A stretch of 64,000 nucleotides of DNA from ZC4RG30 sp039917615 (GTDB lineage Bacteria; Pseudomonadota; Gammaproteobacteria; Steroidobacterales; Steroidobacteraceae), in NCBI GenBank assembly GCA_039917615.1, contig JBDSJD010000024.1, positions 94,938 to 158,937 on the forward strand, written 5' to 3'. Of this stretch, positions 8,181 through 16,426 are shown piece by piece; positions within the stretch are counted from its first letter, which is position 1; each line of letters begins with the position of its first letter. The notes below the pieces were generated by a model, which was not told the origin of the DNA, ran no database searches, and saw only the letters and a list, made by a program, of their open reading frames with translations. A program made the position numbers and the translations under genes.

Positions 8181-10607
8181 ATGGACCGGCTTACCGGCAG
8201 GTTTCTGCTGCCCTGGCTGCGCTTCACCGTACGGCCGCGCGACGTGGCGGAGTCGCTGCGCAATGCGGGGGCGCCGGTGTGCTACGTCATCGCGCGCCAC
8301 AGCTCACTGGATGCGTTGGTGTTGCAACGGGCCTGTGCCGAGGCCGGGTTGCCGCGACCACGCAAGCAGTTGCTGCCCGCCAGCGCGCCGTCACGCGTGC
8401 AGTCATTGCTGGCGCTGTCACGCAGGGTGGGCTTCTGGCGCAACCGTCTGGACCGCCGTCCGCCGGCTGAAATTGGCGCGTTGCTGGCCCAGCTGCGCCG
8501 CGATCCGCAATTTGATGCGCTGCTGGTGCCCGTAGCGGTTTATTGGGGCAGGGCACCCGAGCGCGAACACATCTCCTGGTTGCGGCTGCTGTTCTCCGAA
8601 GACTGGGCGCTGGCGAGCCAGCTGCGGCGCGCCGTGGCGGTGCTGTTGAATGGCCGCAATACGGTAGTGGAGTTCGGCGCCGGGGTGTCGCTGCGCGCAC
8701 TGGTGGCAGAGGGCACACCTGACAACCAGGCCGCGCGGCGCATGGCGCGGCACCTCAACACCCTGCTGGTGGCATCGCGCACCGCGTACGTGGGGCCCGA
8801 TCTTTCGCATCGCCGTACCCTGATGTCCGTGGTGCTGCGTGGCAGGACGGTGCGGACATTGGTGGCGCAGGAGGCCGCTGCACGCAACATTCCGCGCCGC
8901 GAGGCGCTGCTGAATGCCAAGGCGATGTTCGATGAGATTGCCGCTGACTATTCGCATATCTTCGTACGTCTGATGGAGCGGGTGCTGCGCCGGCTGTGGA
9001 CCCGCATCTACGACGGCGTGGTGGTGGCGCATGCAGACACCATAGCCAGCGTAGCGGTAGGCAACGAGCTCGTCTACGTTCCCTGTCATCGCAGCACCAT
9101 GGACGATGTGCTGATGCCTTACGCGATCTATTCGCACGGCTACGCCGTGCCGCATATTGCGGCGGGCATCAACCTGAATCTGCCGCTGGTCGGGCCGATG
9201 TTGCGCAAGGGCGGTGCGTTTTTCTTGCGCCGCAGCTTTCGCGGCAACCCACTTTATTCCGCAGTGTTTACGCGCTATCTCGGCGCAATGATGGCGCGCG
9301 GCCATCCGATCCAGTACTTCATCGAGGGTGCGCGCAGTCGTACAGGCCGTTCCCTCACGCCCAAGACCGGCATGCTGTCGATGACCGTGCGCAGCTATCT
9401 GCGCCAGCCAGTGCGTCCCATCATGTTCGTACCCGTATACATCGGTTACGAGCGCGTGATGGAAGTGGACAGCTACGTGGGCGAGTTGTCTGGCAAGCCA
9501 AAGGAAAAGGAAACACTGCTGGGGTTCCTGCGATCGCTGAAACGCCTGCGCGAGAACTTCGGGCATGTGCATGTAAATATCGGTGAGCCGATCGCGCTGG
9601 CGCCGCTGTTAGATCAGCACCAGGCGGACTGGCGCGGCAAACTCGGGCGCGAAGGCCGGGGCGCGAGCCTCGGGCCGGCGGTGGATTCGCTGGCGCAGCG
9701 GATCATGCGCAACATTCACGCGGCCGCTGCGGTCACGCCGGTGAACCTGCTGGCGACAGTCATGCTGGCAACGCCCAGACATGTCATGCGCGCAAGCGAT
9801 CTGCAGCGCCAGCTGGCACTGTATCTGCGACTGCTGCGGGATGCTCCGTATTCGGATCGCGTAACGGTCACGAGCCTTGCCGCCGAGCAGATCATCGCGC
9901 ATGGGCTGCAGAGAGGAATCCTCGAGCGCGTCGGCGAAGAGGTGTGTGGCCTCGCGCAGCGGCATGCAACCTCGATGGTTTACTACCGCAACAACGTGCT
10001 GCATCTGATTGCGCTGCCGTCGCTGCTGGCCTGCTGTTTCATTTCCAATCCATCGTTGCGCAGCGCGGATCTTCAGCGTCTCGCGCGGCGCATCTATCCC
10101 TACATTGCCGCAGAGCTTTTTCTGCGCTGGGACGAAGCCGAGCTCGAAGCTGTGGTGCTGAACTACCTGCGTGCCATGAGCAACGCCGGGCTGCTGGTTG
10201 CCGACGATGGCGGCAGTGCCTGGCGCGCGGCGCCAGCGGCTTCGGCCCAGGCCGTGGACCTGTCGCTGCTGGCGCAGCCGACGCTGCAGACCATCGAACG
10301 CTATTACCTCGCGATCGCACTGCTGCTGCGCGCCGGCAGTGGCGTGGTGACGCAGTCAGAACTGGAAAAGCGCTGCCAGCAGATGGCCGAGCGCATGGTG
10401 ACCTTGTACGGATTCTATTCGCCCGAGTTCTTTGACCGGTCGCTGTTTGAAGGCTTTGTGAGCCTGCTGCGGCGGCGCGGTGTGCTGCGCTCCGATGCCG
10501 AGGGCAAGCTGACTTATGACGCCGTGCTCGGGCAGATAGCCGACGACGCGCAGCTGGTGCTATCGGAGCAGTTGCGTCACAGCATCCTGCAGCTGGTCCA
10601 CGGCTGA
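8181..10607 (+). CDS. plsB: Glycerol-3-phosphate 1-O-acyltransferase PlsB
   Basis: The 808-residue product has the length of Escherichia coli PlsB and the acyltransferase blocks in order: VPCHRSTMDDVL (His303 and Asp308 form the HX4D catalytic pair), KGGAFFLRRSFRG, FIEGARSRTGR and a PIMFVPVYIGYERV block. The enzyme is a membrane-associated acyltransferase that puts the first acyl chain on sn-glycerol-3-phosphate for phospholipid synthesis. Compared with the common HRSHMDY form, the second and last positions differ (T and D), while the catalytic residues are kept. Its 3' end overlaps the convergent glpD gene by 48 bases; both enzymes use glycerol-3-phosphate, one for lipid synthesis and one for catabolism. 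Confidence 0.95.
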   Translation: MDRLTGRFLLPWLRFTVRPRDVAESLRNAGAPVCYVIARHSSLDALVLQRACAEAGLPRPRKQLLPASAPSRVQSLLALSRRVGFWRNRLDRRPPAEIGALLAQLRRDPQFDALLVPVAVYWGRAPEREHISWLRLLFSEDWALASQLRRAVAVLLNGRNTVVEFGAGVSLRALVAEGTPDNQAARRMARHLNTLLVASRTAYVGPDLSHRRTLMSVVLRGRTVRTLVAQEAAARNIPRREALLNAKAMFDEIAADYSHIFVRLMERVLRRLWTRIYDGVVVAHADTIASVAVGNELVYVPCHRSTMDDVLMPYAIYSHGYAVPHIAAGINLNLPLVGPMLRKGGAFFLRRSFRGNPLYSAVFTRYLGAMMARGHPIQYFIEGARSRTGRSLTPKTGMLSMTVRSYLRQPVRPIMFVPVYIGYERVMEVDSYVGELSGKPKEKETLLGFLRSLKRLRENFGHVHVNIGEPIALAPLLDQHQADWRGKLGREGRGASLGPAVDSLAQRIMRNIHAAAAVTPVNLLATVMLATPRHVMRASDLQRQLALYLRLLRDAPYSDRVTVTSLAAEQIIAHGLQRGILERVGEEVCGLAQRHATSMVYYRNNVLHLIALPSLLACCFISNPSLRSADLQRLARRIYPYIAAELFLRWDEAELEAVVLNYLRAMSNAGLLVADDGGSAWRAAPAASAQAVDLSLLAQPTLQTIERYYLAIALLLRAGSGVVTQSELEKRCQQMAERMVTLYGFYSPEFFDRSLFEGFVSLLRRRGVLRSDAEGKLTYDAVLGQIADDAQLVLSEQLRHSILQLVHG

Positions 10608-12077
10608 GGCCGGCAGCGCAAGGCCGAGGCGCGTGCGGCGCCAGAGGATATCGCTGGCGCTGCGTGCCCATTCCGATTCGACCAGGTAACTGACTTCGGC
10701 GAATGTCAGGTCGTTGCCGAAGCGCGCGCCCAGATCTTCCAGGAGACGTGCGTTCCCCAGTATCTGCGACATGCGCGTGCCATATAGCCGGGCCAACCGC
10801 GTGATCATGACCGGCGGCAGACCGGGCCATCGCTGCAGCGCATGCGCCGTGAAAAGCTGCAGATCGGCCGCGGGAAAATCTCCGCCTGGCAGTGTTTCTT
10901 CCGCGGTCCAGCTGCCACCTTCCGCGTGGTCGAGCTGTCGCAGCAGCATGGAAAGTGCCGCCTCCGCCAGCCGGCGATAGGTCGTGATCTTGCCGCCGTA
11001 GACGGTCAGCACGGCAGCGCCGGTCGGATCTTCCTGCAGCTCCAGGTGATAGTCGCGTGAAACCTGCTGCGCAGTTTCGCCGCTGCCGTCATCGAAAAGC
11101 GGGCGCACACCCGAATACGTGGTCACGATGTCCGCCGCAGTTACCGTACGCCGGAAGAATCGGTTCAGGCAGGTCAGCAGGTAGTCGCGTTCACCTGCGT
11201 CGATGGTGACCTGCGATGGATCACCTTTGAAAGGCACATCCGTCGTTCCCAGCAGTGTGTAGTCCTGCTCGAACGGGATGGCAAATATCACGCGCCGGTC
11301 CGGGCTCTGCAGCAGATACGCATGTTCGCCCGCGAATTGGCGGCGCAGCACCAGGTGGCTGCCCTTCACCAGACGCAGCTGCTGGCGAGGCTCGATATCC
11401 AGCATGTCCAGCACATGGTTCACCCAGGCCCCAGTGGCATTCACCAGCGTCCGCGCCTGCAACGTGAAGCGTCGGCCGGTGGCCCGGTCCTCGCAGCTCG
11501 CGGTCCACAGGCCGTCCGCTGCGCGTGCGTGCGTGACCTTGGTCTGGGTCATGATTCTTGCGCCGCGCTCGTTCGCATCCATTGCGTTCAATACCACCAG
11601 GCGGCTGTCTTCCACCCAGCAGTCGGAGTATTCGAAACCGTCGGTCAATTCAGCACGCAGTGGTTCGCCCAGCGCCGTGCCGGCCAGCCTCGTGCCTGCA
11701 GACGCAGCCAGTCGCTCGCGGCCGCCCGCGTGGTCGTAAACAAACAGGCCCAGCCGCAGCAGCCAGCGGGGCCGCAGTCCATCGACATAGGGCAGCACGA
11801 AGCGCAGCGGTTTGACGATATGTGGCGCGATGGCCAGCAGTCGTTCCCGCTCCGCCAGCGATTCGCGCACCAGCCGCAGCTCGCCGTGCTCTAGATACCG
11901 GAGCCCGCCATGGATCAGCTTGGTGCTGGCTGAGGATGTATGTGCGGCCAGATCATCCTGCTCCACCAGACAGACGCGCAAGCCACGGCCGGCGGCGTCG
12001 CGGGCGATGCCGGCACCGTTGATGCCGCCGCCGATGATCAGTACGTCGTAGACGGTGGCAGGCTCAGTCGTCGCCAC
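10560..12077 (-). CDS. glpD: Aerobic glycerol-3-phosphate dehydrogenase GlpD
   Basis: The 505-residue product starts at a GTG and opens with the FAD-binding dinucleotide motif YDVLIIGGGINGAGIARDAA (residues about 10-29). Then come typical GlpD blocks: SSASTKLIHGGLRYLE, WVEDSRLVVLNAMDA, LVNATGAWVN and LTVYGGKITTYRRLAE, plus a C-terminal helical domain. It oxidises sn-glycerol-3-phosphate to dihydroxyacetone phosphate, passing electrons to quinone at the inner membrane. The start overlaps the end of arfB by 14 bases, so it lies at the end of the trpH-ydcH-arfB-glpD minus-strand run. No glpF, glpK or GlpR gene is visible in the window. Confidence 0.95.
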   Translation of the reverse strand: MATTEPATVYDVLIIGGGINGAGIARDAAGRGLRVCLVEQDDLAAHTSSASTKLIHGGLRYLEHGELRLVRESLAERERLLAIAPHIVKPLRFVLPYVDGLRPRWLLRLGLFVYDHAGGRERLAASAGTRLAGTALGEPLRAELTDGFEYSDCWVEDSRLVVLNAMDANERGARIMTQTKVTHARAADGLWTASCEDRATGRRFTLQARTLVNATGAWVNHVLDMLDIEPRQQLRLVKGSHLVLRRQFAGEHAYLLQSPDRRVIFAIPFEQDYTLLGTTDVPFKGDPSQVTIDAGERDYLLTCLNRFFRRTVTAADIVTTYSGVRPLFDDGSGETAQQVSRDYHLELQEDPTGAAVLTVYGGKITTYRRLAEAALSMLLRQLDHAEGGSWTAEETLPGGDFPAADLQLFTAHALQRWPGLPPVMITRLARLYGTRMSQILGNARLLEDLGARFGNDLTFAEVSYLVESEWARSASDILWRRTRLGLALPASAVDQLQDAVTQLLR

Positions 12078-12474
12078 GGACCCGGCTACGCAGCTGCTTG
12101 GTGCGACCGGCCTGCACCTTGGACGTCAGGCGGCGTTCCTTCGAGGCGCGCGTCGGTTTGGTCTTGCGGCGCGGTATGGGTGCCGGCCTTGCGGCTTCGA
12201 TCAACGCCGACAGCCGCTCAAGTGCGTCGCGCCGATTGCCTTCCTGCGTGCGGTGGTTGCGCGCGATGATCAGGATGTCGTCGGCGTCCGTGAGTCGACG
12301 ACCGGCGAGTTTGCGCAGCCGTTGCTTCGCCGCAAAATCCAGCCCGCGATAGCGGGTAACATTGAAGCGCAGCTGCGCCGCGGTGGCGACCTTGTTGACG
12401 TTCTGTCCGCCAGGGCCCGCAGACCGAACGAAGCTGATGTCGACATCGCCTGGGTCAATGATGTTCTCAGGCAT
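12064..12474 (-). CDS. arfB: Alternative ribosome-rescue factor ArfB (YaeJ), peptidyl-tRNA hydrolase
   Basis: The 136-residue product carries the release-factor GGQ motif at residues 22-24 (SAGPGGQNVNKV) and a strongly basic C-terminal tail rich in Arg and Lys (residues about 95-134). The tail is the part that enters the empty mRNA channel of stalled ribosomes. ArfB hydrolyses peptidyl-tRNA on non-stop ribosomes. Both functional elements are intact and the length is normal. It overlaps the preceding YdcH-like gene by 8 bases and the following glpD start by 14, so translation is likely coupled. Confidence 0.93.
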   Translation of the reverse strand: MPENIIDPGDVDISFVRSAGPGGQNVNKVATAAQLRFNVTRYRGLDFAAKQRLRKLAGRRLTDADDILIIARNHRTQEGNRRDALERLSALIEAARPAPIPRRKTKPTRASKERRLTSKVQAGRTKQLRSRVRGDD

Positions 12475-12694
12475 TGAGATCCGGAATGGCCTGGCTTTCC
12501 AGCTTCGCGATTTGATCCTTGAGCATGAGCTTGCGCTTCTTCAGGCGCCGCATCTGCACTTCGTCGGTGCGGATGTCGAGCGTGAGCTGCGAGATGACCT
12601 GGTCCAGGTCGCGGTGCTCTATGCGCAGCTGCCGCAACTTCTCGATATTGCGGAACAGCTCGCGGTTGACGTTGTCTTCGTTGTCGTCAGACAT
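12467..12694 (-). CDS. YdcH/DUF465 family small coiled-coil protein
   Basis: The 75-residue product (MSDDNEDNVNRELFRNIEKL...) is almost entirely charged helix. It has the DUF465 pattern: EHRDLDQVISQLTLD, then a basic RRLKKRKLMLKDQIAKLE segment. The family is widespread in proteobacteria and lacks an established function. The start at 12694 is preferred over the longer upstream frame because the extra residues are antisense-like and overlap the PHP phosphatase gene; with this start the overlap is only 8 bases. It probably shares a transcript with the genes on either side. Confidence 0.8.
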   Translation of the reverse strand: MSDDNEDNVNRELFRNIEKLRQLRIEHRDLDQVISQLTLDIRTDEVQMRRLKKRKLMLKDQIAKLESQAIPDLNA

Positions 12695-13562
12695 GCCGTC
12701 GCAGTGGATTCCCTGGGGTGGTTCGGTCCTGAAGTCGCGCCAGCAGCGGTTCGACTCCCTCGGGTAGCTTAGCGAAGCGGCCCAGAGGGCGCCATGGCAG
12801 GCCGGGCTCATGGAAGTCCGATCCTGCGGATCCTGCCAGCGCATGCTGACGCGCGAGCCGGGCGAGCCGCGCGGCGTCATTCGGTGACAGGCCAGGCAGG
12901 CTGACTTCCAGGGCGCTGCCGCCGCAGTCCTTGAACTCGGTGCACAGATTGCCTAGGGCGCCCGACGAAAGCCTGTACCGGTGCGGATGTGCCAGCACGG
13001 CATGGCCACCCGCGGTGCGGATGGCAGCGATAGCGGAGGCGAGATCCGGCCATTCCTGCGGCACATGGCCTTTGCAGCCACGTCCCAGCCATCGATCAAA
13101 TGCATCCTGCGTGGATTTTGCGAGGCCCATTGCAACAATTGCACGCGCCACATGCGTGCGGGTGGGTACTGCGGGGCTGTCCAGCACGCCAGCGGTGGGA
13201 TCGGTATCGCGAAAGCTGCTGCTCCGGCGCAACCGCTCGCCGATGGCGGCAACACGGCTGCGACGCAGCCGCACCAGATGGGCGAGATGGGATACCAGCA
13301 CCGGGTCGTACGGGTCGATGCCAAGGCCAACCACGTGCAGCTCCTGACCGCGCCAGCCTGCAGTGATCTCGACGCCATTGATGAAGTCGATACCGGCCTC
13401 AAATGCTGCACTGCCTGCTTCGGCGAGCCCGGCAGTGGTGTCGTGGTCCGTGAGTGCCAGAACCTTCACCTGTCTTGTCGCCGCCAGCGCCACGAGCGCA
13501 GCCGGAGCAACCGTGCCGTCGGAGTAATTGCTGTGCGTGTGCAGGTCGATAAGGTCGAACAT
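12687..13562 (-). CDS. PHP-domain phosphatase (TrpH/YciV, RNase AM type)
   Basis: The 291-residue product has the PHP metal-binding motifs: DLHTHSNYSDG (His8, His10), ALTDHDTTAG, NGVEIT, LAHPHRY and the C-terminal GSDFHEPG. All are conserved. Members (Chromobacterium Cv1693 and E. coli YciV) hydrolyse 3',5'-nucleotide bisphosphates such as pAp and trim 5' ends of RNA. The protein is cytoplasmic. In enterobacteria this gene lies next to the tryptophan operon, here it heads the ydcH-arfB-glpD run. The divergent HAD phosphatase gene starts 99 bases away. Confidence 0.9.
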   Translation of the reverse strand: MFDLIDLHTHSNYSDGTVAPAALVALAATRQVKVLALTDHDTTAGLAEAGSAAFEAGIDFINGVEITAGWRGQELHVVGLGIDPYDPVLVSHLAHLVRLRRSRVAAIGERLRRSSSFRDTDPTAGVLDSPAVPTRTHVARAIVAMGLAKSTQDAFDRWLGRGCKGHVPQEWPDLASAIAAIRTAGGHAVLAHPHRYRLSSGALGNLCTEFKDCGGSALEVSLPGLSPNDAARLARLARQHALAGSAGSDFHEPGLPWRPLGRFAKLPEGVEPLLARLQDRTTPGNPLRRHV

Positions 13563-13661
13563 CTGGCAGGTATCTTACGGCTCAGTGACCGCGGGCGTTT
13601 GCATCACTGTACGCGGAACTGTCGGCGCGAGTTCCGGCGTGCCTGCGGGTATCATGCATCC

Positions 13662-14324
13662 ATGAGCACCGCTCGTCTTCCCGATCACATTGACACGCTG
13701 CTGCTGGATCTGGATGGCACGCTGCTCGATCTGGCCTTCGACACGCACTTCTGGCTCGAGGTGGTGCCAGAGTACTACGGTGCTGCGCGCGGCATGTCGG
13801 CGCAGGATGCGCTCGAGAAGGAGATCTACCCGCGTCTGCGCGCTGCGGAGGGCACGCTCAATTGGTACTGCCTGGATTACTGGTCGCGCATGCTGCAACT
13901 GGATCTGTCTGCGATGAAATCAGAGCACGATGACCGCATAGCGTGGTTGCCGGGCGCGCGGGATTTTCTGCAGCGTCAGCGCGCCGCCGGACGGCGCCTG
14001 GTGCTCGCCACCAACTCGCATCCGGAAACGCTGCGCATCAAGGATGACAAGGTCGGCATCCGCCCGTTCCTGGATGCGATGTACAGCTCACATGAGTTTG
14101 GTGCGCCGAAGGAACATGCCGAGTTCTGGCTGCGATTCCAGACCGCATCAGGCTACGATCCGGCACGCGCTGCGTTTATCGATGACAACCCGAAGGTGCT
14201 GGCCGCTGCCCGCAACGCGGGCATCGGCTGCGTGATCGCCGTGACCAATCCCGATTCAAGCCGCCCGCCGCGCGAGCCGCCGCCGGGCTATATGCACGTC
14301 AGTGCAGTGGTGGAAATCCGCTAG
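13662..14324 (+). CDS. yrfG: HAD-family 5'-nucleotidase, YrfG (GMP/IMP nucleotidase) type
   Basis: The 220-residue product is a HAD hydrolase with motif I LLLDLDGTLLDL (Asp16, Asp18), motif II VLATNSH and the motif IV region AAFIDDNPKVL. The family-typical NWYCLDYWSRML segment points to the YrfG subgroup, which dephosphorylates purine mononucleotides. The long upstream frame from 12981 is antisense to the PHP gene and is rejected; ATG 13662 gives the normal length. It is convergent with rhlB, whose stop lies within its last codons (4-base overlap). Confidence 0.88.
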   Translation: MSTARLPDHIDTLLLDLDGTLLDLAFDTHFWLEVVPEYYGAARGMSAQDALEKEIYPRLRAAEGTLNWYCLDYWSRMLQLDLSAMKSEHDDRIAWLPGARDFLQRQRAAGRRLVLATNSHPETLRIKDDKVGIRPFLDAMYSSHEFGAPKEHAEFWLRFQTASGYDPARAAFIDDNPKVLAAARNAGIGCVIAVTNPDSSRPPREPPPGYMHVSAVVEIR

Positions 14325-15790
14325 CGCCGGCCGCGCGGCGGAGCGCCACGCCGGGGACCGCCCCCCCCACCCGGACGACCCCCACCGCCTGATCGAGGCC
14401 CGCCGCCACTACCACCGCCGCTGCGCCGCGGTGGCGCATCCTCGCGCGGTTTGTGGCGCGGAAAGACCACGCCGGTGGCCAGCAGGTCCCGCGTGACGCT
14501 CGCGACGGGAATCTTGTGCCCAATGTAGTTCTCGATGTCCGGCAGGCAGATGGCGTAGTCCTCGCAGCCGAAGCTGATGGCATCGCCCTCGGCGCCTGCC
14601 CGTGCGGTGCGGCCGATGCGATGCACGTAGTCGGCGCAATCCTGCGGCAGGTCGAAATTGAACACGTGGCTGACATCGGGAACGTGCAGCCCGCGTGAGG
14701 CCACGTCGGTGGCGATCAGCACCGCCAGTTCGCCGCTGTGGAATTCCTTCAGGTAGCGCAGGCGCTTGTTCTGCGGCACGTCGCCCGACACCGCCTGGGC
14801 GTTGATATGGTTGGCGCGCAGCACTTCTTCCAGGCGATCGGCCTGGCGACGCGTGTTCACGAACACCATCGTGCGCACGGCAGCGGCCGTGCGCAGCATG
14901 CCGATCAGCAGCGGAATCTTTTCTTCCATGGCCGGGAAATAGATGATCTGGCGCACCCGGTCGGCCGTGATGCGATCGGGTTCGATGCGCACGGTCTCGG
15001 GATTGTTCATGTGCTCGTAGGCCAGTTCCAGCACGCGCTGCGACAGCGTCGCCGAGAACAGCATCGACTGCCGATGAGCGGGTTCCGGCATCTTGCGCAG
15101 CATGTAGCGGATGTCCGCGATGAAGCCCAGGTCGAACATGCGGTCCGCTTCGTCAAGCACGCAGACCTGGATGTGACGCAGGTCGAACACGCCCTGTTTG
15201 TAGAAATCGATGATGCGGCCCGGTGTGCCGATCAGCACATCCGCGCCATTCTCGAACTGGCGGCGCTGCTTGTCGTAGTCGACGCCGCCGAATACGCAGG
15301 CCAGCTTGATGCCGGTGTGTTTGGCGAGGGTGATGGCGTCGCTGTGAATCTGCACGGCCAGTTCGCGGGTGGGTGCGATGACAATGCCGCGCATGGAATT
15401 CTTGGGGCGTTCGCCGTGCGGTGGGCGCGTCAGCAGCGTATTGAACATCGACACCAGGAACGCGGCGGTCTTGCCGGTGCCGGTCTGTGCCTGTCCGGCC
15501 ACGTCGCGGCCAGCGAGGGCCAGCGGCAGCGTCTGCGCCTGAATGGGCGTGGTGAATTGGAAACCCGCATCGCTGATGCCGCGGGCCAGACCGGGTGCCA
15601 GGTCGAAGGTGCTGAATGCAGGTCCATCCGGTGCCACAGCCGTCTTGCGTACCAGGGCGGCCACGTCAGGAGCAACGTCGGGCAGCACCTCGGCCGGCAC
15701 ATCAGGCACAGCCGCGACGGGGGGTGGGATGGGCGTGTCCGCAGACCTGGCTGCAGAGCCAAAGAACCTGTTCCAGAGCTTTGTGATCAT
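14321..15790 (-). CDS. rhlB: DEAD-box RNA helicase RhlB-like
   Basis: The 489-residue product has the helicase motifs in order: Q motif (FQFTTPIQAQTLP), AQTGTGKT, PTRELA, TPGR, DEAD, SAT, and C-terminal HRIGRTAR. RhlB unwinds RNA and is part of the degradosome in enterobacteria. Start ATG 15790 gives MITKLWNRFFG, matching the short amphipathic N-terminus usual for this family; upstream in-frame codons are not convincing. The tail (about residues 455-489) is Arg/Gly-rich (GGGGRPGGGG-type repeats), an RNA-binding low-complexity extension. The gene is divergent from trxA-rho, the arrangement known from E. coli. Confidence 0.92.
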   Translation of the reverse strand: MITKLWNRFFGSAARSADTPIPPPVAAVPDVPAEVLPDVAPDVAALVRKTAVAPDGPAFSTFDLAPGLARGISDAGFQFTTPIQAQTLPLALAGRDVAGQAQTGTGKTAAFLVSMFNTLLTRPPHGERPKNSMRGIVIAPTRELAVQIHSDAITLAKHTGIKLACVFGGVDYDKQRRQFENGADVLIGTPGRIIDFYKQGVFDLRHIQVCVLDEADRMFDLGFIADIRYMLRKMPEPAHRQSMLFSATLSQRVLELAYEHMNNPETVRIEPDRITADRVRQIIYFPAMEEKIPLLIGMLRTAAAVRTMVFVNTRRQADRLEEVLRANHINAQAVSGDVPQNKRLRYLKEFHSGELAVLIATDVASRGLHVPDVSHVFNFDLPQDCADYVHRIGRTARAGAEGDAISFGCEDYAICLPDIENYIGHKIPVASVTRDLLATGVVFPRHKPREDAPPRRSGGGSGGGPRSGGGGRPGGGGGPRRGAPPRGRR

Positions 15791-16060
15791 ACCTGCTTCG
15801 TTATTCGACCTGGTTCGCAGGTCGCACCGGGACTCTTGCAAATCGGGCAAGGACCGGCTACAAAAGCGCCCTAGACACGGCGACTATCTGTCGCCCTGGA
15901 CGCAATCCCCTAACCACCTAGTGTAAACGTTCACCGAATCCATGGCGCGGGAATTCTCTCCCGGGCCAGCGCATCCGGCGCCAAATCAAATCAGATCGAA
16001 TTTGAGTTCAACCCGATCCGGCACAAAACCAAGGTCTTACCGCTATTGGAGGCTTTAACA
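15791..16060. other. rhlB-trxA divergent intergenic region
   Basis: This 270-base gap must hold the promoters of both rhlB and trxA-rho. It is slightly less GC-rich than the genes around it. I see one short inverted repeat (GCGCGGGAATTC...CCCGGGCC area around 15945-15970) but no convincing sigma-70 pair or known operator. A Shine-Dalgarno-like TTGGAGGC at 16046-16053 serves the GTG start of trxA. Confidence 0.4.
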
Positions 16061-16426
16061 GTGAGCAGCCCACTGATTGTCCATACTTCTGACGCCACGT
16101 TCGATAACGACGTGCTGAAATCCGCCGAGCCGGTGTTGCTCGATTTCTGGGCCGAATGGTGTGGCCCCTGCAAGATGATCGGGCCGATTCTCGATGAGGC
16201 GGCCAATGAGTACAAAGGCCGGGTCAAGATCGCCAAGCTCAATATCGATGAAAATCCCCAGGTTCCGCCGCGTTTTGGTATCCGTGGCATCCCCACGCTG
16301 ATCCTGTTCAAGAACGGCAAGGTCGAGGCGCAGAAAGTCGGCGCCCTTTCCAAATCGCAGCTCGTTGCCTTCCTGGACAGCAATCTGCCCAAACCACAGG
16401 CCGGCGCCGCGGACAGCAAACCATGA
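16061..16426 (+). CDS. trxA: Thioredoxin TrxA
   Basis: The 121-residue product is a standard thioredoxin with active site AEWCGPCKM, the cis-proline segment RGIPTLILFKNG and a short Pro/Ala tail. It reduces disulfides in cytoplasmic proteins and feeds ribonucleotide and PAPS reduction. GTG 16061 is chosen because it has GGAGG at 16048-16052 and yields MSSPLIVHTSDATF, the normal thioredoxin N-terminus. The stop overlaps the rho start (ATGA at 16423-16426), so the pair is translationally coupled. Confidence 0.95.
   Translation: MSSPLIVHTSDATFDNDVLKSAEPVLLDFWAEWCGPCKMIGPILDEAANEYKGRVKIAKLNIDENPQVPPRFGIRGIPTLILFKNGKVEAQKVGALSKSQLVAFLDSNLPKPQAGAADSKP

Noticed and set aside
13100..13366. Plus-strand frame opposite the PHP phosphatase gene
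   Set aside because: Shadow of the metal-binding coding sequence on the other strand.
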